A DNA stretch of 64,000 bases from Tethya wilhelma (Eukaryota; Porifera; Demospongiae; Tethyida; Tethyidae), in contig CAXIPT010000003.1 in assembly GCA_964030475.1 (NCBI GenBank), forward strand, positions 10,183,953 to 10,247,952. The letters run 5' to 3'. Made by a program: the position numbers and the translations under genes. Below are positions 54,487-64,000 of the stretch, in pieces. The notes below the pieces were generated by a model that saw only the letters and a list, made by a program, of their open reading frames with translations, was not told the origin of the DNA and made no database searches. The stretch's first letter is position 1. Each line of letters begins with the position of its first letter.

Positions 54487-56152
54487 ATGGCTTTGTTGAT
54501 CTTATTGCTTGCAATTGAGCATGCAAGTTGTCAGAATGACACTTGCTATGAGGAAGCAGTTGCTAGTGATGATGCACTAGCAAGGTGCAACAAGGAATTC
54601 ATGGATGTTTTATCAAATGAGGTACTAATAACAGTATTTATGCTGCATGTACTCACAATAATGTTATATTTATATAAAGTGATTGACTATAGCTATTAAT
54701 GACTAGTGCTGACAATGTATACCACTACACCATGGTATATATGCATGCACCATGCATGTATATATATATAGTATGTGCCTGTTCACATTTTCATCACAAT
54801 GATTATATCAAGGCTTAAAAGTCCTGTATACATGTGAATTATCATTAATCAATGATGATGGTTATATATGTAGGTTGAAGAAGTGGTGGCCTTTTGTCCT
54901 TCCTGTTCAAGATGTGTAGCTCAGAACTATCACCGTTGTCGAGATAGTGCATGGTGGGGGCACTGAAACTGCAAGGTTTGGAGAGGTGGGAACAACAACA
55001 CTTGGAGATATCATTCAGACAGGTAAACTGTATTATTACTAGGAGTGACTCAGTGTGTCAAATTTCCATACTAACTTAACTAGGCAAAGTTAGTTAGTAC
55101 TTCACGAATGGGAAACGAATGTACAAGTATATACCTGTGAAAATGTCTAATTGGCTGCATGCACGAGAATTTTTGTAAATTTTAAATCACATTGTTTGAG
55201 TAGTTTTATTAACTACACTAGCCTTGTTTAATCATTCCCAAAAAATGTGGCATATACAGTATTATAATTAAGTATTATTATAGCTTCAATTAAAACCGTT
55301 AGTGCATGCATGCCTATTACATGTTTTTCAAAGTTAAGACTTAGTCATGCATATAAATTAAACAAGAGAGCTGAAATTAATTTTAATATCTAATCATGCA
55401 TTCTTTAAATAAATGGCCTGGGAATCCATAGAGGAGGCCATGTGTCAATTTTTTATTAAATTTTGTGCTTTTCATGCTCAGTAAACTTAATGTATTCTTT
55501 TAAAGCCTGTGCAACTGATCCTGATCGTGAGAACAAGTACTGTGGAGATTTGATTGATTGGAATTTGAATCCTCAATACAATATGAGTCTGATCTATGCC
55601 AACCAAAATTGTTCAGGAAAAAGTGATTGTAACAATCCCAACTGTAAAGCTGCGATTGAAGCTGTAAGTGTTTGCTTATCATGATGGTACAACACTCACT
55701 ATAGGCTCAATGACATTGCCATGGTTGTTATATAGAAGCTTATCTATAGATGCCTTTATGCCAACTGATGCATAATATTTTATATTTTGATCACCTGTAA
55801 AATATTTATAGTTACATGCATATGCATATTATACACTCTTTAATTTTTTATTTATTATATGGATTCACATGTACGTCCCTTACAATTATTATGACTTATG
55901 ACTTATAGTGTCTGTCGTGATTGGTATGTACTTTCATTGTTATTGATACAGCTTGGTTGTTGTGCAGTCTTTGCCCATTTGTTTGGAGGCCTCAGAAGTG
56001 TATCTGATGCAACTTTTGAAGACTGCAATGTGACTGCGTGTTCTGCACCATATGATCTGAGTCCACTTCAACCATGTGGTGCATCCAGTATTGCTGGTCT
56101 TCCAGTGATGGCTCTGTCCATTATGGTCCTTTTTACAGCTGTAATCTTTTAA
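54487..56152 (+). CDS. gene K: paralogue of gene J, secreted Cys-rich protein
   Basis: Exons 54487-54621, 54920-55022, 55506-55663, 55952-56152 (phases 0,1,0; about 198 aa). The ATG used by gene J (equivalent here at 54464) runs into a stop, so the start is the ATG at 54487 (MALLILLLAIEHASC), still giving a signal peptide. Exon 3 (ATDPDRENKYCGDLIDWNLN) and exon 4 (LGCCAVFAHLFGGL, ITEC-type cysteines, hydrophobic GPI-like tail) are very close to gene J. Exon 2 has the same two-frame problem as in gene J (alternative acceptor 54874). Introns are much shorter than in gene J. Confidence 0.6.
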
Positions 56153-56364
56153 CAGTATATGGATTTATGCAGCAGCTGTTTTGACTGAATTGTAGAACAA
56201 AACTACTAAGTTGAATTTCATGACTAGTATCTTAGGTTTAGGTGCTGATAGAGCCCACAGTCACGTTGAGCTATAGATATTCATTAGCTATTGTTGCGGT
56301 TATGTTTGTGTTTAGATGATTTCGATAATTAATTAAGATCATTAATTCAATGCAACGTTGAAAG

Positions 56365-56455
56365 CTGAACGGGCATGTTTCCAAGAGGCACTGGCAGCAG
56401 ACAGCAGTTAATGACTGCAATACATTGTCCCAACATTAATTCAAGTGAGTCTGTT
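56365..56455 (+). pseudogene. exon remnant related to gene L
   Basis: The words GGGCATGTTTCCAAGA and GCAGACAGCAG match exon 1 of gene L (Ala-Cys-Phe-Gln-Glu-Ala, 61428-61465), but a stop (TAATGA) follows within the homologous part. It is a decayed exon. Confidence 0.5.
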
Positions 56456-56633
56456 TGGTTGATATTCAAATTGGGTCTAGACTGTACCATACAAGTATGC
56501 TACAGTTTTATTTTATGACACATTATCTGAGAGTTCATGCAAGACTGGTACGAATTCCCTACTAAAATTACTGTATACAACTGAGAAGTATGCCGTGTGA
56601 CATTGCATTGATACATGCACCTTAGCCTCATTC

Positions 56634-56695
56634 CCTGAATTTTTTTTCTCTCTACTGACTCGAGTGATCGAGAGAAAAAGCCTGGGAATGAGGCT
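56634..56695. mobile_element. 62-bp hairpin of the AGCCTCATTCCC repeat family
   Basis: AGCCTCATTCCC at the left and GGGAATGAGGCT at the right form a near-perfect hairpin, with TCTCTCTACTGACTCGAG/CTCGAGAGA-type pairing inside. It is the same end sequence as at 46309-46424. Confidence 0.5.
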
Positions 56696-57049
56696 GGTCG
56701 CTATACATGCACATAATTATGAGCTATACACAGAAAGGGTACAACAGGACGTCATGTTGACTGCTCAGTTGGCACTAATTAATGGATGGTAATCTTTACA
56801 TCATGCATATGATGCCCTTAGTCTAGCGTAGTCAGACCTCTTTCTATGGTTCCCTATATATTTCAGGAAAAACTATCAAAAAAACAAGTTTGGAACTAAC
56901 TGAGCTACCTGCATAAAGCAGCCATCTTCCGAAAACAGTGACACTGACACTGTGTAACATTGTGTAATCAATTTGCGCATGCCAGCAGTCAACCATATAA
57001 TGAGAAACCACAACAGGACATGATGTCATATACAGCATAATACAATATT

Positions 57050-57426
57050 AACAAGTATAATAAAAATTTTATAAAAATGAGAAGTGTAGGAATGGGCAGT
57101 GCGGTAAAAAGCAATGAAACAAGGCAAGTCTCTGAATTTCGGCACATGACTACTTCATTTTCATGAGTCAATTGCAAGTTTGAATTCCATCATTCAATGA
57201 TAATTTTTAGCCATTTGGCTCATGAGTCAATGCAAGCAATCACTTGATTAATTTAGATAAAGTAACAAGCATGTAGAGTGTAGATACACAGTAGTGTATG
57301 AGAGTTGAGTACAAAAAATGAAGTAGTCATGTGCCGAAATTCAGAGACTTGCCTTGTTTCATTGCTTTTTACCGCACTGCCCATTCCTACACTTCTCATT
57401 TTTATAAAATTTTTATTATACTTGTT
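57050..57426. mobile_element. foldback element with ~112-bp inverted arms
   Basis: Arms 57050-57161 and 57315-57426 are near-perfect inverted copies (AACAAGTATAATAAAAATTT...; ACTTCATTTT). They are separated by about 150 bases that contain CATGAGTCAA twice. There is no coding content and no evident target duplication. Confidence 0.7.
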
Positions 57427-57519
57427 CATTCACTTTTTTAAACACTAAGGTGCTCAATTGCATGGAAAGAATCATACAGCAGACTTATTATGAGACTAGT
57501 CACAGAAATGTGCATTTGA

Positions 57520-57626
57520 TGCGCATGCGCATTATATGCATGCAACCACGTGTTCTATTGACGACCTTTGCCTACATAAAAGGCTAACTAAATTGACGAC
57601 CTTTACCTACACCAAAAGGCTAAATA
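57520..57626 (+). promoter_or_regulatory. NRF1 palindrome followed by a tandem GACGACCTTT motif
   Basis: A perfect TGCGCATGCGCA (57520-57531) precedes two 35-bp tandem units (57557 and 57592) each with TTGACGACCTTTRCCTAC..AAAAGGCTAA. The unit resembles the GATCTTTACC promoter motif. No clear gene follows, so this may drive a non-coding RNA or an unseen exon. Confidence 0.4.
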
Positions 57627-58480
57627 AAAAGTACAGTATTTTATATCGAGAGTTTCAAAGCTGCCTAGATTTTGTTTGCTGCCTTTTCGCCAGCAAACGA
57701 GTCGAAAAGGACGTACTGTGCATCAAATGAAGTCCCTCTATATGGTCAAAGTTGGCTCAATGCCTTTTGTTTGTCTGGAAATCGCGTTCAAGTAAGTCAG
57801 TTAGGAAGGAAGGAAGGAAGGAAGGGGAGAACAAAATTGCACTGTTGTGGCTTCTCGCCAGCGCTCTCTCCAGAGTGCTCCAGAAACTTTCTGCCAGTTT
57901 TCTTGGTTAATACAGTAAGCAAACTGTCTGGGGGAGGCTATTAAATGCATTTGAAGGCTTAGCTTTCTTTCCCTGAAAGTTTATGAGCATGAACATTTTG
58001 TATTGTGTCAATGGGACAGTCGGCCCATTCCTACTATACGTACTACCGTACGTATGATAACCACACATGTACATATACCAGTACATATACATAACAGTAC
58101 ACCTCGGGGCTGTACATAGTCATCTATAGGTCTAGACTATGAATAAATATGACAGTGATATACACCTACCATAATTCTTATTATTAAATGCACATCATAA
58201 TAATATTATAATCCACTGTTACAGTAGTCTAGCCACATACTGATTTGATCCTGAGGTTTTGGAAGAGTTAGTGCAACTGAAGGACAACCAGAATTGACTG
58301 GCAGCCTAACAAACAAAACATGCAAAATGATTAAGTGTTTAGGGCTTTCGACCAAGTCCTTGAAGAAACAGGAGAACAGTTATGACTTGCTATCGCTGGT
58401 TCAATTGGGGTCCACGTTGGGGGACCCCTTCTAAAGACGGTTAGACCAGGAGTACCATCTCTTTCTTCAAATTAATAAAA
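57627..58480. other. no gene recognised
   Basis: It contains a (GAAG)n tract (about 57806-57826) and a short perfect stem GGGGTCC/GGACCCC (about 58405-58426). Open frames are short and look random. Confidence 0.3.
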
Positions 58481-58482
58481 GT

Positions 58483-59004
58483 CTATATAGAGCAAGAAAC
58501 ATCAAGCTCACTATCACTGCTGGTATGGTCTTTCTTAAGATGGGTTTGCCTTCTTCGCCGTTTCCTCTTCACAGGGGTCCACTCGAGATCAGTTACTTCT
58601 TCACCAGACTTACTGTAAGTAACTCCAGGAGTGTGGTTAACTTCACAGTCTTTGTAGGAGATATTGTGGCAGCTATTCAGGTCAAGATTTTCTAGGTCAC
58701 TTGAAGCAGAAACTTGAGGACTTGCCTGAGGAAGAACTTCAGACTGAGACTGACTGCAGCATGGTGACTTGGATTGCTGTGCTTGACTGAGAGAAGTCAC
58801 CCCTGTACTAGATTCAGGCCTAGTCTAGTCCTGGCGAAAGAGGTGGGGTCTAGGACTAGACTAATTCAGGCCCTGCTGGTATAGGCTTGCTGCTGGTAAA
58901 TGACATTGTAGATGACTGTTTGTCAATGGTCTTTGTAGTAGAAGGCTTCTTGTGTTTCTTCTTTTGTGGTTTCCTTGATGTCTTTGATAGTTTTGTATGA
59001 TCTC
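58483..59004 (-). CDS. possible two-exon gene for a basic, Ser-rich protein
   Basis: Two minus-strand frames look protein-like. At about 59004-58862 there is a Lys-rich peptide (SRKPQKKKHKKPS) with a plausible acceptor before it. At about 58800-58483 there is a 105-residue Gln/Ser-rich, acidic then strongly basic peptide (VKRKRRRR), ending in a stop. The join between them is not clear. A copy of the GATCTTTACC motif on the minus strand (59032-59052) lies just upstream. I do not recognise the protein. Confidence 0.3.
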
Positions 59005-59031
59005 AATAAAAACATAGTTGTATATATGATG

Positions 59032-59162
59032 GGTAAAGATGATCAACATGGAGGGGTGCAATAATGATGCATGAGCTGAGCTTGCACGTGTGACGATCTT
59101 TACCAGTGCGCTCTGCCGCGAACGTTTTTGTGTGTAGATTTTGTAATATTGGCGCATGCGCA
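59032..59162. promoter_or_regulatory. divergent promoter with inverted GATCTTTACC motifs and NRF1 site
   Basis: Minus-strand GTTGATCATCTTTACCC (59034-59050) and plus-strand TGACGATCTTTACC (59091-59104) face away from each other. GCGCATGCGCA (59152-59162) follows. A donor CTTCG|GTGAGT at 59224/59225 suggests a 5' non-coding exon for the plus-strand gene, joined to the acceptor at about 59720. Confidence 0.5.
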
Positions 59163-59758
59163 TAATGGCCGGTGCCACAGATTGATCAGCGAACGGCACA
59201 GAAGAACTTGGTTGAAATAAACTTCGGTGAGTCAAATGAAATACTGAAGTAGTTACTGGTTAACTGGCCACATCTCTCCGGGTGACGACGGGCCATGAGA
59301 TTTATATTGTCAAGCGGCTGAAGCCCAATAGCGCTAAACGGTTAACTGAGTCCCATTTTGGTGGGAATTGGCCCAAGCCCGCTAAGACATGGTCTCTGTT
59401 TACTTGAAGGCTTTTAGGAACTCAGCTCATTATGATGCTCTGTCAATGTCCCAGATCTAGTATCATATTATTCTGAGACTCAACAGTAATTACGAGTTCG
59501 GATTGTTTAGTTGTTGTAGATCTCCTGATGAGCAGTTCATTGTGTGAATAAGACTTTTCACTAGTACACTAGCCTGAGTTTAATAATACCTATACTCGTA
59601 GGCTAGCATGTCATGATCCATGGAATGGTTTGCTTTGTGCCATGAATATGGCCAGTCATTAGTGACATACAACTGTATTAACCACATTAATGTACATTTT
59701 CCCTAACAATTAATATACAGAAATCAGTGTTGGACGTCCAGTACTATTACAAACTGGA

Positions 59759-60808
59759 ATGCACCTGCAATTTACTGCGTATTCATTTCGTGGCAGCCTC
59801 TGTATTTGGGTGCTTATAATAATTACAGGCTTAGGTATACTACTACTTGTGTGCCTCCAACCTTCAACAAAGGTTATATATGAGCCTGTACCCAAGCCTC
59901 AAGTATACAGAACTGATCTTAAAATAGTACCCAGAACTCAAGTGCAAAATAGAACAAGATTAGTGTATCTGGTACAGACAGAAAGTTGTTTACCATCCTA
60001 CCTTCAAACTCATCTAGTTGATGAAAAAGATGCGTGCAATTGTGATGTGATTGTGTTGAGCTATAAACGAAAATGTGAAACTCCATCAACTGATGTCCAC
60101 TACATGTACAAGTCCCTGCCGTGGTCTAAAGGCAGAAACCATCTCTTTTTCACAGCTAAAGCTAGCAATGTAAGCTACCTCTACTACATATTTCTAGATG
60201 ATGACGTTGTTCTTGTACATACAAACAAAACCACTTCAGAAAACCCATGGAGAACGTTTGAAAGTTTTCTGAGAAGAATTACACCAGCAGTTGCCGCTGT
60301 CCCAATGGAACAATACCCATTTTTAGACTATGCTTACAAGATGCGTAAAGCAAATCCAAACTGTCCTAGAATTAGTCCTGAAGATGAGTGTCTACCAACT
60401 GGTCGATTTGATGCAATTGTCAATAGTTTTCACTACCAAGCAGTTGATTATATTCTTCCATATGCTCCTTTTTATGATCATGTATCGTGGTATTATCCGT
60501 GCAGTTATGTCGGAATAAAATGTGAAGTTATCTTCCAAGGACACTCTGTGTTACTAACTAAGCTAAGAGCAAAGAATGCAAAGCATCGCAGCTACACAAG
60601 AGGAAAGGCCAAAGGCAAATCACTGCTTAGAATGCTTGACTTTATAGAATCTGAATTTCCAGAGAAGTATCGAAACAGGAGTGTATTGCGTGAGTGGAGA
60701 GTTCAAGGTGTAGAACATGAACACATATCATCTAGTTATTGTTTACCAGCTCCACCAGCACACAAACCGATAGTACCATTTGAAATGTTTGGTGATGCAC
60801 TTTCGTAA
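59759..60808 (+). CDS. type II membrane protein, glycosyltransferase-like
   Basis: The coding part is a single exon of 349 aa. After a 14-residue tail there is one hydrophobic anchor (about 15-33), then a stem and a lumen-side domain with N-glycosylation sites and spaced cysteines. A FLDDDVVL block near 145 resembles the DxD metal and sugar-nucleotide site of Golgi glycosyltransferases. Later FYDHVSWYYPCSYVG and FQGHSVLL could form the rest of the active site. The exact family is not clear and no acceptor can be named. An acceptor (ATATACAG, about 59713-59720) lies 39 bases before the ATG, so an upstream non-coding exon is likely. The promoter shares motifs with the FL array. Confidence 0.6.
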   Translation: MHLQFTAYSFRGSLCIWVLIIITGLGILLLVCLQPSTKVIYEPVPKPQVYRTDLKIVPRTQVQNRTRLVYLVQTESCLPSYLQTHLVDEKDACNCDVIVLSYKRKCETPSTDVHYMYKSLPWSKGRNHLFFTAKASNVSYLYYIFLDDDVVLVHTNKTTSENPWRTFESFLRRITPAVAAVPMEQYPFLDYAYKMRKANPNCPRISPEDECLPTGRFDAIVNSFHYQAVDYILPYAPFYDHVSWYYPCSYVGIKCEVIFQGHSVLLTKLRAKNAKHRSYTRGKAKGKSLLRMLDFIESEFPEKYRNRSVLREWRVQGVEHEHISSSYCLPAPPAHKPIVPFEMFGDALS

Positions 60809-61331
60809 ACCGGAGGCGAAAATCTTCATAGAAATATGAGGCTAAACCTCATGCAACCTAGACTATAGGTTATGTTTGTGTTGACCCTATACACTCAAAC
60901 CACATGCAATTATATAATAATATTATTCAATCATGCATGTGTTTCAAGTAGTACATAACAGGGAGTCAGAATGATTGTGTCTGAGTACAGGGTATTCTTT
61001 TTGCGTTTCAGCTGTGATGGTTCACAACCTTTATGTTCTTACACTACACGTAGGAATGTATGCAATGTATGTACCGAATAGCCGAATAATTATAGATAAG
61101 CGCACGTGCGATGGCGACTAGCCGCCATGTCCAGTACAGCGCCAATAGAATTTTTGATGGCAAAGTTCATGGAATCAAGCAGTCTCGTCGAATCGTGAAA
61201 GATACCAAATCTAGCCGGGCTCCTTTGATCCTGGATTGAATAGTCGGTTTACCATGGAGCTAAAGGTTCGAGGGCCGAGGGGCGCCAGACTAAAATTTAA
61301 TCGGAGTGTGAGTGACAATCCCCGGGCTTTA
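60809..61331. other. intergenic region and gene L promoter
   Basis: There is no gene. A locally CG-rich patch (61085-61330: GCGCACGTGCG, GCCGCCATG, GGGGCGCC) marks the likely promoter and 5' UTR of gene L. An in-frame ATG at 61254 could extend the protein by 26 residues. Confidence 0.35.
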
Positions 61332-64000
61332 ATGGAGTCTCTATCTGCGATCTGTATCTTTGCAATCTGCTGCCCCTCTTTGTCCACTTGTCAAGAATCA
61401 ACTGTGTACGTAGATCTACCTAAAGAAAGGGCATGTTTCCAAGAAGCTAGGACAGCAGATAGTGTACTAGATGAATGTACCACAATGTTCTTAGCCCTTT
61501 TCCTAGGAAACTTCAAGGTAAAATTAATAATTTTTATTGTATGACCATGCACGCAGTAGCTAGTGTGACCGTCTATGACATGACAACAGCTCTTGATTAG
61601 TCCGATACCCAGACCCTTAGGCTTTCAGTGGATGCCCGGGACAGGAAGAGGGGTGGGAGGAGGGAGGAAGGGAAGAAAGGGTCTGACAACAACATAGCTC
61701 TGCCACTGATCGATGTCTTAATTTTAGCGGAATAAAGAGTTATACAGATAGTGTTAACTGTGATCGACTATGTGGTCTTTTGTAGAATTAATTTGAACTT
61801 ACCTACTATAGTTGCAACTGTTACTAACAGTAAATATATAAGAACAGTGTCACGCTATCATGTTGCTGGTCTTGACTCTCTGAAGGCACTCACCGCATGC
61901 AAGAATTGAAGATTTTTTTTGTGTTAACCACACAGAAGACATGGAAGTGCTATACAAAATGGAAGTGAACTTTTCGTGTAGCTACAGCGATACAGAAGCA
62001 CACTTGGAGCCTGTTTATTTCCCATGTTAGCAGCCCTAGCATGCACTGCTTTTTAGGAACTTTTAATAACAAAATGACCTCCCAAAATCAGTTGAAAGTC
62101 AACAAAGTCTTTCCCATGCACCAACAAAATTTTCAATAGCAGTCTACACCTGGCTTGCCTGTGCTATTAATGCATTCCAGCGATTCGTGGCAGACTACAT
62201 TTGTTGTTGCTTTCTTTCCTTTAGGCTCCCCCTTTCTGTCCTGCCTACTTATTACCAGGAAGGGCCTGGGCACCAGTCATATAGCTCTTGATATTAATTT
62301 TGATAATAAATTGAAACCCCACAGCATTTTTCGCCCCTTGCATGGGGATGGAATATGGGATGACAGCTTTCAGTCTACAAGCTACAATTTCCCGTGATTT
62401 AAAACTTTATACTAAAGTCATAATAACATCAATGCTAAATCTTGTAACATTAAAGTTGTGCTGGATAATAATTAATACGTGGTCATACCTATAGCCTATA
62501 CCTATCTAGCTATAGACTTACAATTCAAGCCATGAGTGTTCGTTTTGTCTATAATTTGTATTATATAGTGTGTACTATATATGTATACGTAGCAATATAC
62601 GACATAAAAACTATTAAATATGTTGTCCTGTTACATAGAGTTTACTCAGTTTAGTGCTTGTGTATGTATGGTAATAATTATTGAAAATGGATAATTGATG
62701 TACATGCATGCAGACAGGAATTAAACCTAATGAGATGTTTTGCAACTCCGTTTGCCCTGAGAGACTGACTCAAACCTGGCACTACTGTGGCGAGTTGCCA
62801 GATGACTGGTTATTTAACATTCCAAACACTTTGGCTATTCAACATGGTTAGCATTAAATTCATACTATGTACAGATTTTAGCTCAGCAGAAATTATTTAC
62901 TAAAAAGTTTTACTCATTAAATTTTGTGGCTCTTGGATCTTCAGTATTAGGTGCTCTAACTATAAAGTGTGGCATGCATGTGAGATATATACATTGTGTT
63001 TTACAGATGCATTATAATTTATTATGTTGTCCTAGTATTCCCTACTAAGTACATTGTAATAGTAATTTTGTCTGTCATGCCGTGACAGTATAGACCTATT
63101 GAGCTTTCATAGCATGCATGAATGTTTTTTTTTTGTATATAAAAATTCATGTCATAAAGGACAAAGGACACACAATATAGCAATAACTGTCAACAAGAAT
63201 CTTTTGAATTGTCTATCGATCATTATGATCATGCAGTTAGCTGTAGCTTCCTTGTAATAGATATACATGACACATGATTGTGTCATGTATAAAAGGGTTA
63301 TTCCATGGCTATCATGGGAGGCTGTACTATAAAGATCGTATACAATGCAAGCCTAAGCTATAATTATACTATATATACACTCAAAAGTCAGCAGCGAAAT
63401 TCGATCTGAGCACCATGATACAAACATGCCAACTGATAGGTGCCATAAAGTTTACCCATAATAAAGATACATTGTGTATTTTGATGACATAATATAGGTA
63501 TTCATGTATAAGGAATTAAGGAAATCCTGTATGTCTATGTGGCAATTAATGTTAAATCAAGTAACTAATAAAGTATATTCCTGTCGCAGCATGTCTAAAA
63601 GATGGGAGCTCTTATTGTGGTGATCTCATTCGACCCTCATTGAACTTGACGTATACTAATCTGGTGACTAATGCCACTCAAAATTGCAACAGAACAAATT
63701 GTTCATCTCCAGAATGTGCCACTTCCGTAAGAAAGGTATAAAATTAATTTTAATTTGTGGTCAGACAGTGTGTCCAGAACATTTTCATTTCTCTTTTTCT
63801 TGTATAGCTTGGGTGCTGTGGTGAGTTTGTTCTCGATAAACATCCAGAGTTATCACAAATTTCTCTAAGTTTATGTGGAGTAGAAAGATGCAAGCCATTT
63901 GTTCTTCCTCATCTGGAACCATGCAGTGGCCCTCTTCTCTCTTCTCTGTCAGTTGCTATGGGAATTCTACTGGTATTCATGGTTCTAGTGGTTGTGGTAC
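61332..64000 (+). CDS. gene L: third paralogue of the secreted Cys-rich family, cut by the window end
   Basis: Exons 61332-61517, 62714-62846, 63590-63735 and 63808 to beyond 64000 (phases 0,1,0, as in J and K). A signal peptide (SLSAICIFAICCPSLSTC) starts at the ATG 61332; ATG 61254 is a less likely start. Exon 1 has RACFQEA..DSVLDECT, parallel to CYEEAVASDDALARC in gene J. Exon 2 (EMFCNSVC..WHYCGEL) is clean in one frame here. Exon 3 has SSYCGDLIRPSLNLTY and exon 4 LGCCGEFV, RCKPF, EPCSGPL and a hydrophobic run still open at the edge. The divergence from J and K is large, so it is an older copy. Confidence 0.6.

Noticed and set aside
57672..57944. 90-residue frame over a (GAAG)n tract
   Set aside because: Low-complexity sequence with no homologue pattern or splice context.
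58380..58440. Possible tRNA-like segment (GGTTCAATTGG near a GGGGTCC stem)
   Set aside because: No cloverleaf could be built: acceptor, D and anticodon arms are missing.
58861..59235. 124-residue minus-strand frame
   Set aside because: It runs through the divergent promoter and NRF1 site and has no protein-like pattern. The Lys-rich frame next to it in another phase is the better candidate.

Overview
The window looks like nuclear DNA of an early-branching animal, most likely a sponge. It is AT-rich and gene-dense, genes are split by short GT-AG introns, and there are clear metazoan orthologues (a peroxisomal ABCD transporter and the mitochondrial carrier SLC25A26), a U2 snRNA gene and several transposon families. 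The species cannot be fixed from sequence alone.

Layout. 1-7.7 kb: debris and one long copy of a site-specific non-LTR retrotransposon on the minus strand (three C2H2 fingers, Myb, reverse transcriptase, restriction-like endonuclease). It sits inside a broken U2 snRNA gene and resembles the Utopia lineage. 8.1-38.0 kb: nine tandem, same-strand genes (called FL1-FL9 here) for multi-pass receptors that I read as class F (Frizzled/Smoothened-like) relatives. All share one exon plan with intron phases 0-2-1-1-0. FL1-FL5 and FL6-FL8 form two CRD-less subfamilies. FL9 carries an extra exon with a ten-cysteine Frizzled-like CRD. FL7 holds a fresh Ty3/gypsy element in intron 2. FL8 is a pseudogene. 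38.2-42.05 kb: a 1.3 kb inverted repeat whose arms each carry the last ABCD exon and a U2 gene, around a spacer of retrotransposon 3' sequence. Single Ns at its edges make a misassembly possible. 41.7-47.4 kb: a complete ten-exon ABCD1/2-like gene on the minus strand, head-to-head with the 5' half of SLC25A26 (47.8-48.9 kb), which stops before a 35-base N gap. 49.8-56.2 kb and 61.3-64.0 kb: three paralogous genes for small secreted, cysteine-rich, probably GPI-anchored proteins; two arose by a segmental duplication that also copied a piece of SLC25A26. 58.5-60.8 kb: a divergent pair, a basic Ser-rich protein (minus, weak call) and an intronless-CDS type II membrane protein that looks like a glycosyltransferase (plus).

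How it fits together. The FL array is the main unusual system: a receptor family expanded by tandem duplication, with an added N-terminal membrane segment, usually without the Wnt-binding CRD, and without the Dishevelled-binding KTxxxW motif. Most members, and the glycosyltransferase-like gene, share an NRF1-type palindrome (TGCGCATGCGCA) in the promoter, and several also share TGAYGATCTTTACC. The second unusual item is the U2 gene pair: the stems are kept by compensating changes, but the branch-site recognition segment is not the usual GTAGTA.
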